This document shows, piece by piece, positions 1 through 7,262 of a stretch of DNA of 18,066 bases. The translations under genes were made by a program, and so were the position numbers. The stretch is from DATEOR01 sp035273885 (GTDB lineage Bacteria; Actinomycetota; Thermoleophilia; Gaiellales; Gaiellaceae): assembly GCA_035273885.1 (NCBI GenBank), contig DATEOR010000057.1:1-18066 (forward strand), read 5' to 3'. The notes under the pieces are model-generated. The model made no database searches. It saw only the letters and a list, made by a program, of their open reading frames with translations, and had not been told where the DNA came from. The first letter of the stretch is position 1, and every line of letters starts with the position of its first letter.

Positions 1-65
1 GACACGACGATCTGTGTCGTCACGCGGGCGAACCGCCGACCGGCCGCTTCGAGTCGCGCCCTCAT
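1..65 (-). CDS. 5' end of an unidentified gene (partial)
   Basis: An ATG at 65-63 overlaps the TGA stop of the SAM hydrolase as ATGA. The frame stays open to the window edge and encodes about 21 residues beginning MRARLEAAGRRFARV. The 4-nt overlap repeats the spacing of most junctions in this operon, which is the main reason to call it real. The visible part is basic and amphipathic and carries no diagnostic motif, so I assign no function. It would be the next gene of the heme/cytochrome operon. Confidence 0.5.
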   Translation of the reverse strand, partial: MRARLEAAGRRFARVTTQIVV

Positions 66-871
66 GCGAGAGTGAGGCGCAGCTCATCCCCCATCCGCAC
101 GGCGAACATGCGCGCCGCGTCGCCTCGATTTATGGCGAGCGCGATGTTCGCGTACGCATCCTCGTAGAGGACGATGTCGCCGGTGCGCGCGTCACCGAAG
201 GTGCGCGCGGCGACCGCGAAGTAGCGCTCGAATCCGACCTCGACCTCCACGCGCGCGCCGGGGTCGATCCCCACCCGGGAGAGGTGCTCGGCGGTGAGGT
301 TGAGCTGGACGTTGCCGTAGCGATCGATGTAGAGGACCGTCGCGCGGATCCGCGACTCGCCGATGGAAGGCTCGGGGAACTCGAGGCGGTGCAGGCCCGC
401 GGGGTCGAGCACAGGGCCGAGCCTGGCGAGGTCGACGCCGCTCGCCAGGTGCGCGGCGGCCGGAGAGAAGATGTCCCGCCCGTGAAAGGTGTACGAGACC
501 CGCTCGAGCATGTACTCGGGCTCGGCGATCTCGACGGCCTCCGCCACACCGCCCAGCCGGTCGGCGGCGATGAGCAGCAACCCGTTGTCGGGGCCGACGT
601 AGATTCGGTCGTCCGCTCCGCGCAGCGCGATCGGCTTGCGCTCGCTGCCGACACCGGGATCCACGATCGCCACGTGCACGCCCGTGGGCATGTACGGAAG
701 GGTGCTCGCGAGGACGAGCGCGCCCTGGAGAACGTGCTGGGGCGGGATGCCGTGCGTGATGTCGATCACCTCGACGTCGGGCGCGATGCGCTTGATCACG
801 CCGCGGCAGGTGCCCGCGAAGTCGTCCTCGAGGCCGAAATCGGTCAGGAGGGTGATGAACTGGCGTGCGAT
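62..871 (-). CDS. SAM hydrolase (S-adenosyl-L-methionine hydroxide adenosyltransferase, DUF62 family), non-canonical start
   Basis: Family knowledge: this enzyme splits SAM with water into adenosine and methionine. The Asp-Arg-His triad that activates water is visible as D71 and R78 (VDPGVGSER) and H130 (TFHGRDIFSP), counted from the proposed start; the spacing matches the archaeal PH0463 triad (68/75/127). No fluorinase-type insertion is apparent. The conserved N-terminal strand FITLLTDFGLEDDFAG is encoded in frame at 859-812, but the in-frame stop TAA at 883-881 and the first standard start (GTG at 799) leave it without ATG, GTG or TTG. I place the start at ATC 871-869 (then A-R-Q-F-I-T-L-L-T-D-F-G); CTG 847-845, overlapping the hemD stop as CTGA, is an alternative. 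Starting at GTG 799 would delete the TDFG motif. The ATC could also be a sequencing error for ATG. The gene overlaps the hemD 3' end by 28 nt. Function confident, start uncertain. Confidence 0.85.
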   Translation of the reverse strand: MARQFITLLTDFGLEDDFAGTCRGVIKRIAPDVEVIDITHGIPPQHVLQGALVLASTLPYMPTGVHVAIVDPGVGSERKPIALRGADDRIYVGPDNGLLLIAADRLGGVAEAVEIAEPEYMLERVSYTFHGRDIFSPAAAHLASGVDLARLGPVLDPAGLHRLEFPEPSIGESRIRATVLYIDRYGNVQLNLTAEHLSRVGIDPGARVEVEVGFERYFAVAARTFGDARTGDIVLYEDAYANIALAINRGDAARMFAVRMGDELRLTLA

Positions 872-1494
872 GCGGCGAGCTTAACGGCTGCGACCAGGCC
901 GTCGAGGTCGTGGCTTTCGGCTTCTACGACGACTTCGAGACCGGCCTCACGCGCCTCGGCCGATGTCACGGGCCCGATGCTGACGCACGGGAGATCCCGC
1001 CGCAGTGCGCTGAGCGCCCGCGCAGCTGAAGCAGATGCAATCACCACCAAGGCTGCGTCGGGAAACGAATCGGGCTTGAGATGGACGGTGTGATAGAGCG
1101 GGACCTGCTCGGCTCCGAGCTCCCGGACGAGGACGTCGCGGGCATCTTCGGCGGCCGCGTGCAGCACGCGGCCGTGCGGCGCCGGAAGCTCCCCTGCCAA
1201 CCCTTCCTGCGTCGAGCGTTCGGCGACGAAGTCCGGCTCGATGCCGTGGGCCCTGAGCTCCTCCGCGGTCCCCGGGCCGATCGCCGCGATCCGGGCCGGC
1301 CGCCCTGCCAGTCGCCGCATGAGCGGTTCGACCGCGTTTCGGCTCGTGACGAGGATCCAGTCGTAGCTCTCGCCCTCGATCGGAGGACCCTCGATCTCCT
1401 CGATGCGGATGAGCGGCGCCTCGAGGACGTCGAACCCGGCCGCGCGCAGGCGTTCGCCCAAGCGTCCGTCCGTTCCCGTGACAGCGACTCTCAC
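844..1494 (-). CDS. hemD: Uroporphyrinogen-III synthase
   Basis: Cyclises hydroxymethylbilane to uroporphyrinogen III, with inversion of ring D, in the cytosol. The sequence of 216 residues is a little short for a family that is poorly conserved. It shows a two-domain pattern: WILVTSRNAVEPL at about 46-58, IGPGTAEELRAHG at 72-84, then IASASAARAL at 152-161 and SIGPVTSAEAREAG at 172-185 in the second half. The start is GTG at 1494, overlapping the hemC stop as GTGA. Longer in-frame upstream extensions would run through the hemC coding sequence and are rejected. The position directly after hemC supports the call strongly. The TGA stop (846-844) lies inside the conserved N-terminal coding region of the downstream SAM hydrolase. 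Confidence 0.9.
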   Translation of the reverse strand: MRVAVTGTDGRLGERLRAAGFDVLEAPLIRIEEIEGPPIEGESYDWILVTSRNAVEPLMRRLAGRPARIAAIGPGTAEELRAHGIEPDFVAERSTQEGLAGELPAPHGRVLHAAAEDARDVLVRELGAEQVPLYHTVHLKPDSFPDAALVVIASASAARALSALRRDLPCVSIGPVTSAEAREAGLEVVVEAESHDLDGLVAAVKLAASHASSSPS

Positions 1495-2321
1495 GGCACC
1501 GCGGCGAGAAGCTCGTCCGCGAGGGCAACCGGATCGTCCCCGCGTCTGCGCTCGATCCAAGCGCCGTCCTCGGCCGCGATGAGCGCAGTCAACGTTTCGC
1601 CGTCGTGATGGGCCGCGACGGGAGCGAGGCAGCCCGCCCCGATGCGCGCGACACAGGCCCGCTCGGCGGTCACGCGTCGGCGGGTCTCCGCGTCGTCCAC
1701 ACCTGCTGCCAGCTCCTCCTCGCCGGCACGGACCTGCAGAGCAACCGCGCCCTGGCCCGCCTCCGGCACGAGCTCCTCCGGGTCGAAACGGTGCCCGATC
1801 TCCTCCGAGAGCCCGAGCCGGTCGAGCCCGGCCGCCGCGAGCACGATGGCGTCGAGCCCGCGCTCGCCCCGCTTTCGCAGACGAGTGTCGACGTTCCCCC
1901 GCAGGGGCTCGATCGAGAGCCGAGGCTCGAGCGCGAGGAGCTGTGCGCGCCTGCGCACCGACGCCGTGCCGATCCGCATGCCCGGGGCCAAGCCCTCCGC
2001 CCCGCAGAGCGCATCGCGAGGATCCTCACGGACGAGGAACGCGGCCACCGCAAGACCGTTCACGTCCGTTGAAGTCATGTCCTTGGCGGAGTGCACGGCC
2101 ATGTCGATGCGGCCGGCGAGGAGCGCCTCCTCGATCTCCTTCACGAAGACGCCCCGCTCGCCGATCTCGCCGAACGGCTTCGAGCGGTCGCGGTCGCCGG
2201 CGGTCGTGATGGGGACGAGGGCGACGTCGAGATCGGGGTTGGCGGAGCGAAGCGCACCGGCGGCGATCTCCGCCTGCGTCAGCGCGAGCCTACTCCCCCG
2301 GCTGCCGAGTCGAAGAATCAC
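1491..2321 (-). CDS. hemC: Porphobilinogen deaminase (hydroxymethylbilane synthase)
   Basis: Polymerises four porphobilinogen units into hydroxymethylbilane on a covalent dipyrromethane cofactor. Visible are the N-terminal LGSRGSRLALTQA, the catalytic Asp in HSAKDM (D81), the phosphate/substrate-binding GTASVRRRAQL (about 118-128) and LRGNVDTRL (140-148), PEAGQGA (186-192), and the cofactor cysteine C231 in GAGCLAPVAAH. Length (276 aa) is slightly below the usual 300-310. The start is GTG at 2321, which puts the LGSRGS strand at residues 5-10 as expected. It overlaps the end of hemA by 32 nt, so hemA and hemC must be cotranscribed. No Shine-Dalgarno sequence is seen before the start. Confidence 0.96.
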   Translation of the reverse strand: MILRLGSRGSRLALTQAEIAAGALRSANPDLDVALVPITTAGDRDRSKPFGEIGERGVFVKEIEEALLAGRIDMAVHSAKDMTSTDVNGLAVAAFLVREDPRDALCGAEGLAPGMRIGTASVRRRAQLLALEPRLSIEPLRGNVDTRLRKRGERGLDAIVLAAAGLDRLGLSEEIGHRFDPEELVPEAGQGAVALQVRAGEEELAAGVDDAETRRRVTAERACVARIGAGCLAPVAAHHDGETLTALIAAEDGAWIERRRGDDPVALADELLAAVP

Positions 2322-3579
2322 GGTCGTCGAGGTCGAAGAGGTGGCGCACCGCGTCCGCGTAGACCACGCCGTCGGCGGCAGCCGCCGCCTGCTTCATCCG
2401 CACGGTGGGCGCGTGGAGGAGCTTGTTCACGATCTGCGCGGTCAGCGACTCGACCGCCCGCCGCTCGCTCGGGCTCAGCGAACCGAGGCGGCCTTCGGCG
2501 CGCTCCAGCTCGCTCGTCCGGATCGACTCGGCGCGGGCTCGAAGAGATGCGATCGCCGGCACGACGTCGAGGGAGAGCTGCCAGGCGCGGAAGCCTTCGG
2601 CCTCCTCGGCGACGATCGCCTCGGCCCGAACTGCCTCCTCCCTGCGGCCCGCCACGCTTTCCTCGACGACGCGCTCGAGATCGTCGACGTCGTAGAGGTA
2701 GCAGCCGTCGATCTCGTTCACGGCCGGATCGATGTCACGCGGGACCGCGATGTCGACGAAGAAGATCGGCCGGCCCTTGCGGTTTCGCATCGCCCGCTCG
2801 ACCTGCTCGGCCGAGAGGACGTGCCCGCGCGCGCCCGTCGAGGCCACGACGATGTCAACGTCCTCGAGCTCCGCTTCGACCGCGTCGAGCCCGGCAGCGC
2901 GGCCGCCGAAGCGGCGCGCGAGCCGCTCGGCCCGCTCGACGGAGCGATTCGCGACGAAGACGCTCTCCACCCCGCGCGAGATGAGGTTCACCGTGGCGAG
3001 GTCGCTCATCTTTCCCGCTCCGAGAACGAGGATCCGCCGGCCCTCCAGGGTCCCGAACACGCGCTCCGCGAGCTCGGCCGCGGCGGAGGAGATGGATGCC
3101 GGGTTCTCCCCGATGGCGGTCTCGCTGCGCACGCGGCGGCCGACCCGAAGGGCCTGGCGGAAGAGCCGGTGAGCCAAAGCTCCCGCGGTGCCGGCCTCCT
3201 TGGCGGTCTCGTAGGCGCCGCGCACCTGGCCGAGGATCTGCGCCTCGCCGGGAATCATCGAATCGAGGCTCGCTGCCACGCGGAAGAGGTGCATCGCGGC
3301 CGCCTCGTCTCCCAGCGTGTAAAGGGACGGGGCAATTTCGCTCTCGCTCAGGCCTCCGAGCGCGGCGAGCTCTGCAAACGCGCGCTCCTGCGCCGCTTCC
3401 GGATCGTCGTCCACGACGTAGAACTCGGTGCGGTTGCAGGTGGAGAGCGCGACCGCCTCTCCCTCCTCGCCCGCAAGCCGGCGCACGAGCTCCGGATTCT
3501 CCGGGGCGCTGACGTAGAGCTGCTCGCGCAGCTCGACGGGAGCGCGATGGTGCGAGGTGCCGACGAGGACGAGGTGCAT
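2290..3579 (-). CDS. hemA: Glutamyl-tRNA reductase
   Basis: NADPH-dependent reduction of glutamyl-tRNA(Glu) to glutamate-1-semialdehyde, the first committed step of the C5 route to heme. Features: GTSHHRAPVELRE at 7-19, the thioester-forming cysteine C48 in LSTCNRTEFY, PGEAQILGQVRGAY at 110-123, the NADPH-binding LVLGAGKMSDLA at 184-195, VDIAVPRDIDP at 275-285, and a C-terminal helical dimerisation region. At 429 aa it is of normal length. The open frame continues upstream for about 600 nt through the previous gene, but the ATG at 3579 gives the canonical MHLVLVGTSHHRAP start and shares one base with the upstream TGA (TGATG). In Bacillus, HemX lies next to HemA and limits its abundance; here a HemX-like gene is immediately upstream. 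Confidence 0.97.
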   Translation of the reverse strand: MHLVLVGTSHHRAPVELREQLYVSAPENPELVRRLAGEEGEAVALSTCNRTEFYVVDDDPEAAQERAFAELAALGGLSESEIAPSLYTLGDEAAAMHLFRVAASLDSMIPGEAQILGQVRGAYETAKEAGTAGALAHRLFRQALRVGRRVRSETAIGENPASISSAAAELAERVFGTLEGRRILVLGAGKMSDLATVNLISRGVESVFVANRSVERAERLARRFGGRAAGLDAVEAELEDVDIVVASTGARGHVLSAEQVERAMRNRKGRPIFFVDIAVPRDIDPAVNEIDGCYLYDVDDLERVVEESVAGRREEAVRAEAIVAEEAEGFRAWQLSLDVVPAIASLRARAESIRTSELERAEGRLGSLSPSERRAVESLTAQIVNKLLHAPTVRMKQAAAAADGVVYADAVRHLFDLDDRDSSTRQPGE

Positions 3580-4367
3580 CAGAAGTGAGTCACCGGGACG
3601 AGGGCGACGGCGACGAGGGCGAAGGCGGCGAGCGCGAGATACGCAGTGCGGCGTCCGCGCCACCCCGCTTCGAAGCGGAGGAAGAGAAAGGCCGCGTAGG
3701 CCACCCAGGTGAGGAGCGCGACGGCCATGACCGCGTCGAAGCCGCCGCCTTCCGAGCCGAGCCGGGCCAGGCCGACCGCGAGCCCGAGCGTCAGCGCGGG
3801 GAGTGCGACGAGGATCGTCCGGCCGGTGAGGGAGTCGAGCGCCGCCTGCGACGGGGCGCGCTGGCGCAGCACTCCTGGTGCATGGCCCTTGAGCCGCCGC
3901 TCCTGCCAGAGGTAGAGCCCGGCAAGACCGGCCGCGAGGGTGAAGCCGGCGAAGGCGGCGAGGATCAGCCCGACGTGGAAGGCGAGGAAGACGTCGCCGA
4001 GCTCGCTTCCGCCTCCATTCCCTGCGCCGCCGGAGAGCCACGCGACGGCGAAGAGCACCGCAGCGAGGGGCATGACGACGAGCCCGAGCAGGCGGAAGGG
4101 AGCCCGGCAGCCCCAGATGAGGTAGGCGCCGACGACGAGCCAGACGAAGAGGTTGAGCGACCCGGCCCAGGTTCCCCACGGAAAGCCCTCCGCCCGCGTG
4201 GCCTGCACGACGAGGAGCGCGGTCTGCGCCAGCCAGCCGATCCGCACCCCCCAGATCGCGAAACGCGAGAGGCGCCCGGGCCGCACTCCGTCGCCGGCGT
4301 AGGCGAGAGCAGCCTCCAGGTACCCGGCGAAGGCCGGCCAGACGAGGATGACGGCGAGCTCGCCCAT
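3579..4367 (-). CDS. HemX/CcsA-like cytochrome c assembly membrane protein
   Basis: Polytopic membrane protein of 262 aa with about eight predicted transmembrane helices, belonging to the CcmC/CcsA/HemX superfamily. Visible are the tryptophan-containing loop GFPWGTWAGSLNLFVW (61-76), a conserved membrane histidine H131 in AFHVGLILAAFAG, the typical GLYLWQERRLKGH (150-162) after helix 5, and a histidine at the extreme C-terminus (THF). The full WGxxWxWD heme-handling motif of CcsA/CcmC is absent, which favours a HemX-type role over a synthetase core. The start ATG at 4367 overlaps the ccmD stop as TGATG. Position between ccmD and hemA suggests heme handling or control of heme synthesis. The exact function is not decided by sequence. 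Confidence 0.8.
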   Translation of the reverse strand: MGELAVILVWPAFAGYLEAALAYAGDGVRPGRLSRFAIWGVRIGWLAQTALLVVQATRAEGFPWGTWAGSLNLFVWLVVGAYLIWGCRAPFRLLGLVVMPLAAVLFAVAWLSGGAGNGGGSELGDVFLAFHVGLILAAFAGFTLAAGLAGLYLWQERRLKGHAPGVLRQRAPSQAALDSLTGRTILVALPALTLGLAVGLARLGSEGGGFDAVMAVALLTWVAYAAFLFLRFEAGWRGRRTAYLALAAFALVAVALVPVTHF

Positions 4368-4519
4368 CAGGCCGCTTTCCGCCGCTGGGCCAGCTCGGTC
4401 AGCTCGGCCACCTCGCGCTCGAGCCGCGCCAGCTTGAAGGAGTAGAGAACGACGTAGAGGAGGACGACCGCGAGGACGACGAGGTAGGCCGCGGTCACGT
4501 ACTTCTCCGAGGTGGTCAT
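4367..4519 (-). CDS. ccmD: CcmD-like small membrane protein
   Basis: A 50-residue protein: short N-terminus (MTTSEKY), one transmembrane helix (about residues 9-27, AYLVVLAVVLLYVVLYSF), then a charged coiled-coil-like tail (ARLEREVAELTELAQRR). This layout is typical of CcmD, which in system I holds CcmC-heme-CcmE together for release of holo-CcmE. Sequence conservation in the family is weak, so the call rests on size, topology and its place directly after ccmC. The ATG overlaps the ccmC TGA as ATGA, and the stop overlaps the next ATG as TGATG. It has one of the few clear Shine-Dalgarno sequences here (GGGAGG, 7 nt upstream). Confidence 0.8.
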   Translation of the reverse strand: MTTSEKYVTAAYLVVLAVVLLYVVLYSFKLARLEREVAELTELAQRRKAA

Positions 4520-5199
4520 TCGAGGGCCTCCCGCAGCTCGCGCAGCCGCGCGTCGAGCCTCTTCCCCACGAGCTCGTTCGTGTAGAGCGAGGCGAAGAGG
4601 CCAAGCATCGCAGCGAGACAGACGCAGAAGACGACGAACATGCTCCCCGACATCTGCGGCCCGTCGCGGGTGAAGACCACGGGATGGATGAAGTTCTCGG
4701 CGAGGCGGATCGCGAGGAAGCTCACCGGGATGAGCGCGACGCCGAAGAGGGCGTAGACGGCCGACAGGTTCGCCCGCCGCGGCCCCGCCTCGACCGAGAA
4801 GCGGAGCATGAAGTACGCGCAGTAGAAGAGGAAGAGCACGAGGAAGAGCGTCAGCTGCCGCTCGCTCCACGTCCACCAGACACCCCACGAGATCTTGGCC
4901 CAGATGGAGCCGGTGACCAACGTGAGGATCCCGAAGATGACGCCCATGTGCACGGCCGTATAGCTCTCAAGGTCGTAGCGCGGCTCGCGCGTCCAGAGAA
5001 GCCGAAGCGCCTTCCACGCGCCCCAGCCGAAGCAGGCGTACGCGGTCAGGGCGATCGGCACGTGGACGTAGAAGATCCGCTGGCTGAAGCCCTGGTCGGC
5101 GTCCTCGGGAGCCCAGAAAAGCGCCAGCCCGAGACCCGCCACGAGCAGCACGGAGGCTGCCGCGGCGAGCAAGACCGCCCGGTTATTCCGCAACGACAT
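4516..5199 (-). CDS. ccmC: Heme exporter/handling protein CcmC
   Basis: Integral membrane component of cytochrome c maturation system I that presents heme to CcmE. It has 227 residues and six predicted helices. The two axial-ligand histidine positions are visible: H46 in RIFYVHVPIAL and H172 in NFIHPVVF. The tryptophan-rich loop SWGVWWTWSERQLT (104-117) matches the WWD signature except that the usual Asp after WxW is Ser112. I chose ATG 5199 (MSLRNNRAV) just before the first helix; a TTG at 5229 would add ten residues. The start lies inside the ccmB 3' end (17-nt overlap), so translation is probably coupled. Confidence 0.93.
   Translation of the reverse strand: MSLRNNRAVLLAAAASVLLVAGLGLALFWAPEDADQGFSQRIFYVHVPIALTAYACFGWGAWKALRLLWTREPRYDLESYTAVHMGVIFGILTLVTGSIWAKISWGVWWTWSERQLTLFLVLFLFYCAYFMLRFSVEAGPRRANLSAVYALFGVALIPVSFLAIRLAENFIHPVVFTRDGPQMSGSMFVVFCVCLAAMLGLFASLYTNELVGKRLDARLRELREALE
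4527..4532 (-). promoter_or_regulatory. Shine-Dalgarno of ccmD
   Basis: GGGAGG on the minus strand, 7 nt before the ccmD ATG at 4519. It is the clearest ribosome binding site in the window and supports translation of this 50-codon gene. Confidence 0.6.
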
Positions 5200-5821
5200 A
5201 CTCAAAGCTGGCCCATGAAAGAATCGCAAATATCAGGTCGTAGAGAGCGAGGAAGCCGAGGTAGCGACCGGGATCGTCGACCACCGTTGCGCCGACGCCG
5301 CCGACGACCACGGGAATGACGAGCGGGAGGAAGAGAAGCGGCAGCAGGAGCTCCCGCGCACGGCTCGCGGCGGCCATCGCGGCGAGCAGCGTGCCCACGG
5401 CGGCGAGGCCGAGGTCGGCGAGGAGGATCGCCGCGACGAGCTCCCAGCCCACGGGCTCGAAGAAGAGCGCATAGGCGGGCAGGGCGACCGCTTCGGCAAC
5501 TCCGAGAAAGACGAGCACTCCGAGGGACTTCGCGAGCCAGATCGCGCTGCGGTCGCACGGTGCGAGCACGAGCCCGTCGAGGACGCGCTGCTCGCGCTCC
5601 GCGGCGAACGCCCGTCCGAGGCCGAGGAGCGCGGTGAAGAGAAGGGCGATCCAGAGGAGGCCGGTCGAGGCCGTCTCCGAGGCATCGGAGGGCAGCGAGA
5701 AATGGAAGACAACGAGGGCGGAGACGACGAAGAGGAGCATCGCGGGCAGCGTGTCCCGCGAGCGCAGCTCGAGCTTGATGTCCTTTCTCGCAAGCGCAGC
5801 CACGTCGGCGAGGTAGGTCAT
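5183..5821 (-). CDS. ccmB: Heme exporter protein CcmB (ABC permease)
   Basis: A 212-residue membrane protein with about six hydrophobic helices. The N-terminal cytoplasmic segment ALARKDIKLELRSRDT followed by LPAMLLFVV is typical of CcmB. Further support: the conserved AFAAEREQRVLDGL loop (about 71-84) and the helix-rich LLLPLLFLPLVIPVVVGG segment in the second half. With CcmA it forms the ABC transporter that helps release holo-CcmE from CcmC. The ATG at 5821 overlaps the ccmA TGA as ATGA. The 3' end overlaps the start of ccmC. Confidence 0.95.
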   Translation of the reverse strand: MTYLADVAALARKDIKLELRSRDTLPAMLLFVVSALVVFHFSLPSDASETASTGLLWIALLFTALLGLGRAFAAEREQRVLDGLVLAPCDRSAIWLAKSLGVLVFLGVAEAVALPAYALFFEPVGWELVAAILLADLGLAAVGTLLAAMAAASRARELLLPLLFLPLVIPVVVGGVGATVVDDPGRYLGFLALYDLIFAILSWASFEYVVAE

Positions 5822-6402
5822 GCGAGGGCGAGCGCCTGGGTCGCGAGCGGGCGCACATGCTCGGGCTCGTGGCTGGCAACGACGAGCGTCCGCGAGCCCG
5901 CAGCCTCGGCGAGCACGTCGTCGACGAGCGTGCGAGCAGAGGCGTCGAGGCCGGAATAAGGCTCGTCCAGCAAGAGGAGCTCGGGCCCGTGGAGTAGGAC
6001 GCGGCAGAGCGCGAGCCGTTGCAGCATCCCGCGCGAGAAGGAACCCACCCGCTGGTGCCGCACCTCCCAGAGCCCGAAGCGCTCGAGCAGCGCGCCGATG
6101 GTCTCCCGCCGCTCGGACACGTGGTAGAGCCGCCCGTAGAGGTCGAGGTTCTCCAGCGCAGTCAGCTCCTTGTAGACCAGCGACTCGTGGGCGAGGTAGC
6201 CGATCCGTCCGCGTGGGAGATCGACCTCGATCTCGCCCTCCGTCGGCACGAGGAGTCCGGCCATGAGCGCCAGGAGCGTCGACTTCCCGGATCCATTCGG
6301 CCCCGTGACGAGCAGCAGCTCTCCGCTTCGCACCTCGAGGTCGAGGTCACGAAGAACGCGCTTCGACCCGAACCGCCGGCCGAGGCCGCGCGCGGAAATC
6401 AC
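5818..6402 (-). CDS. ccmA: Heme exporter ATP-binding protein CcmA
   Basis: A compact 194-residue ABC ATPase. Walker A GPNGSGKS (34-41), Q-loop region replaced by GRIGYLAHES (65-74), signature SFSRGMLQRLAL (121-132), Walker B LLLLDEP (142-148), D-loop SGLD, and H-loop VASHEPEH (H178). The short length and downstream ccmB, ccmC and ccmD identify it as CcmA rather than a general ABC ATPase. The start is GTG at 6402, overlapping the ubiA stop as GTGA. The frame stays open for about 400 nt further upstream, but that region is the shadow of ubiA. It energises the CcmABCD complex at the cytoplasmic face. Confidence 0.95.
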   Translation of the reverse strand: MISARGLGRRFGSKRVLRDLDLEVRSGELLLVTGPNGSGKSTLLALMAGLLVPTEGEIEVDLPRGRIGYLAHESLVYKELTALENLDLYGRLYHVSERRETIGALLERFGLWEVRHQRVGSFSRGMLQRLALCRVLLHGPELLLLDEPYSGLDASARTLVDDVLAEAAGSRTLVVASHEPEHVRPLATQALALA

Positions 6403-7262
6403 CAGATCACGTCCAGGAGGACGAATACGAAGAACGTCACGCTGATGACGCCGTTCATCGTGAAGAACGCCATGTCGAGGCGCTTCCAGTCGCGCGGCGA
6501 GACGAGCGAGTGCTCGTATGCGAGCAGTGCGCCGACGGCGGCGACGCCCGTCCAGTAGAACGCGCCGACGGGCAGGCCGAGGCCCGTGAGGACGAGGAGG
6601 ACGACAGTCAGCACGTGGCAAGCCCGCGCGCCCGCGAACGCGGCACCGACCCCGTAGCGGGCGGGCACGGAGTGGAGGCCTTGCGTGCGGTCGACGTCGA
6701 GGTCGAACAGCGCGTAGAGAAGGTCGAAGCCGGCCACCCAGAGCGCCACCGCTCCGCCGAGCGTCCAGGCTTCCCAGGGAAGGGTGTTCGTGATCGCCGC
6801 CCACGCGCCGAGCGGCGCGAGCCCGTCCACGGCGCCGAGCCAGAAGTGCGAGAACGCGCTCCAGCGCTTCAGGTACGGGTAGAGGACGAAGCCCGCGACC
6901 GGGATCGGCCAGAGCCAGTGCACGATCGGGGCGAGCTGGAAGACGGCGACGAGGAAGACCGCGAGCGAGAGCAGGCAGAAGACGACGACCTGCGGCGGGC
7001 TGAGCGCGCCACGCGGAATCTCCCTGGTCGCGGTGCGCGGGTTGTGCGCATCGATTCGCGCGTCGATCAGGCGGTTGAGCGCCATCGCGAGGCTGCGCGC
7101 GCCCACCATCGCCACGGTGATCCAGAGGAGATCATGCGCGCTCGGGATCCCGTCCACCGCGAGGAAGGCCCCGATGTAAGCGAAAGGCAGCGCGAAGATC
7201 GTGTGCTCGATCTTCACGAGCGAGGCGAAGAGACGTGGATAGCGGAGGGCCGCCTCGGTCAC
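6399..7262 (-). CDS. UbiA-family aromatic prenyltransferase, MqnP-like
   Basis: Membrane prenyltransferase of 287 aa with about eight helices. It has both Asp-rich prenyl-diphosphate/Mg2+ sites: NRLIDARIDAHNPRT (63-77) and DLLYALFDLDVDRT (180-193), followed by GLHSVPARYG. The opening SLVKIEHTIFALPFAYIGAF is typical of the subgroup called putative 4-hydroxybenzoate polyprenyltransferase. In bacteria without ubiquinone this subgroup is associated with the futalosine menaquinone pathway (MqnP). The quinone role is inferred from family and from the respiratory context; no other mqn gene is in the window. GTG start at 7262 overlaps the mog stop (GTGA). Confidence 0.88.
   Translation of the reverse strand: MTEAALRYPRLFASLVKIEHTIFALPFAYIGAFLAVDGIPSAHDLLWITVAMVGARSLAMALNRLIDARIDAHNPRTATREIPRGALSPPQVVVFCLLSLAVFLVAVFQLAPIVHWLWPIPVAGFVLYPYLKRWSAFSHFWLGAVDGLAPLGAWAAITNTLPWEAWTLGGAVALWVAGFDLLYALFDLDVDRTQGLHSVPARYGVGAAFAGARACHVLTVVLLVLTGLGLPVGAFYWTGVAAVGALLAYEHSLVSPRDWKRLDMAFFTMNGVISVTFFVFVLLDVIW

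Noticed and set aside
1..21. A possible hairpin GACAC-(8 nt)-GTGTC at the left edge
   Set aside because: Only 5 bp, inside the predicted partial gene, with no T tract on either strand.
844..871. A programmed frameshift from hemD into the SAM hydrolase frame
   Set aside because: No slippery heptamer or downstream structure is evident, the two are separate enzyme families, and an unusual start codon or base error is simpler.
1642..3588. A 648-codon open frame on the plus strand, antisense to hemC and hemA
   Set aside because: The encoded sequence is low-complexity Arg/Ala/Ser-rich with no motif, and it mirrors hemA and hemC, which are certain. It reflects high GC at third codon positions.
3580..4179. 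A 200-residue N-terminal extension of HemA
   Set aside because: The region is the membrane protein gene read in another frame. The extension is Arg/Pro-rich, and ATG 3579 gives the normal HemA N-terminus with a TGATG overlap.
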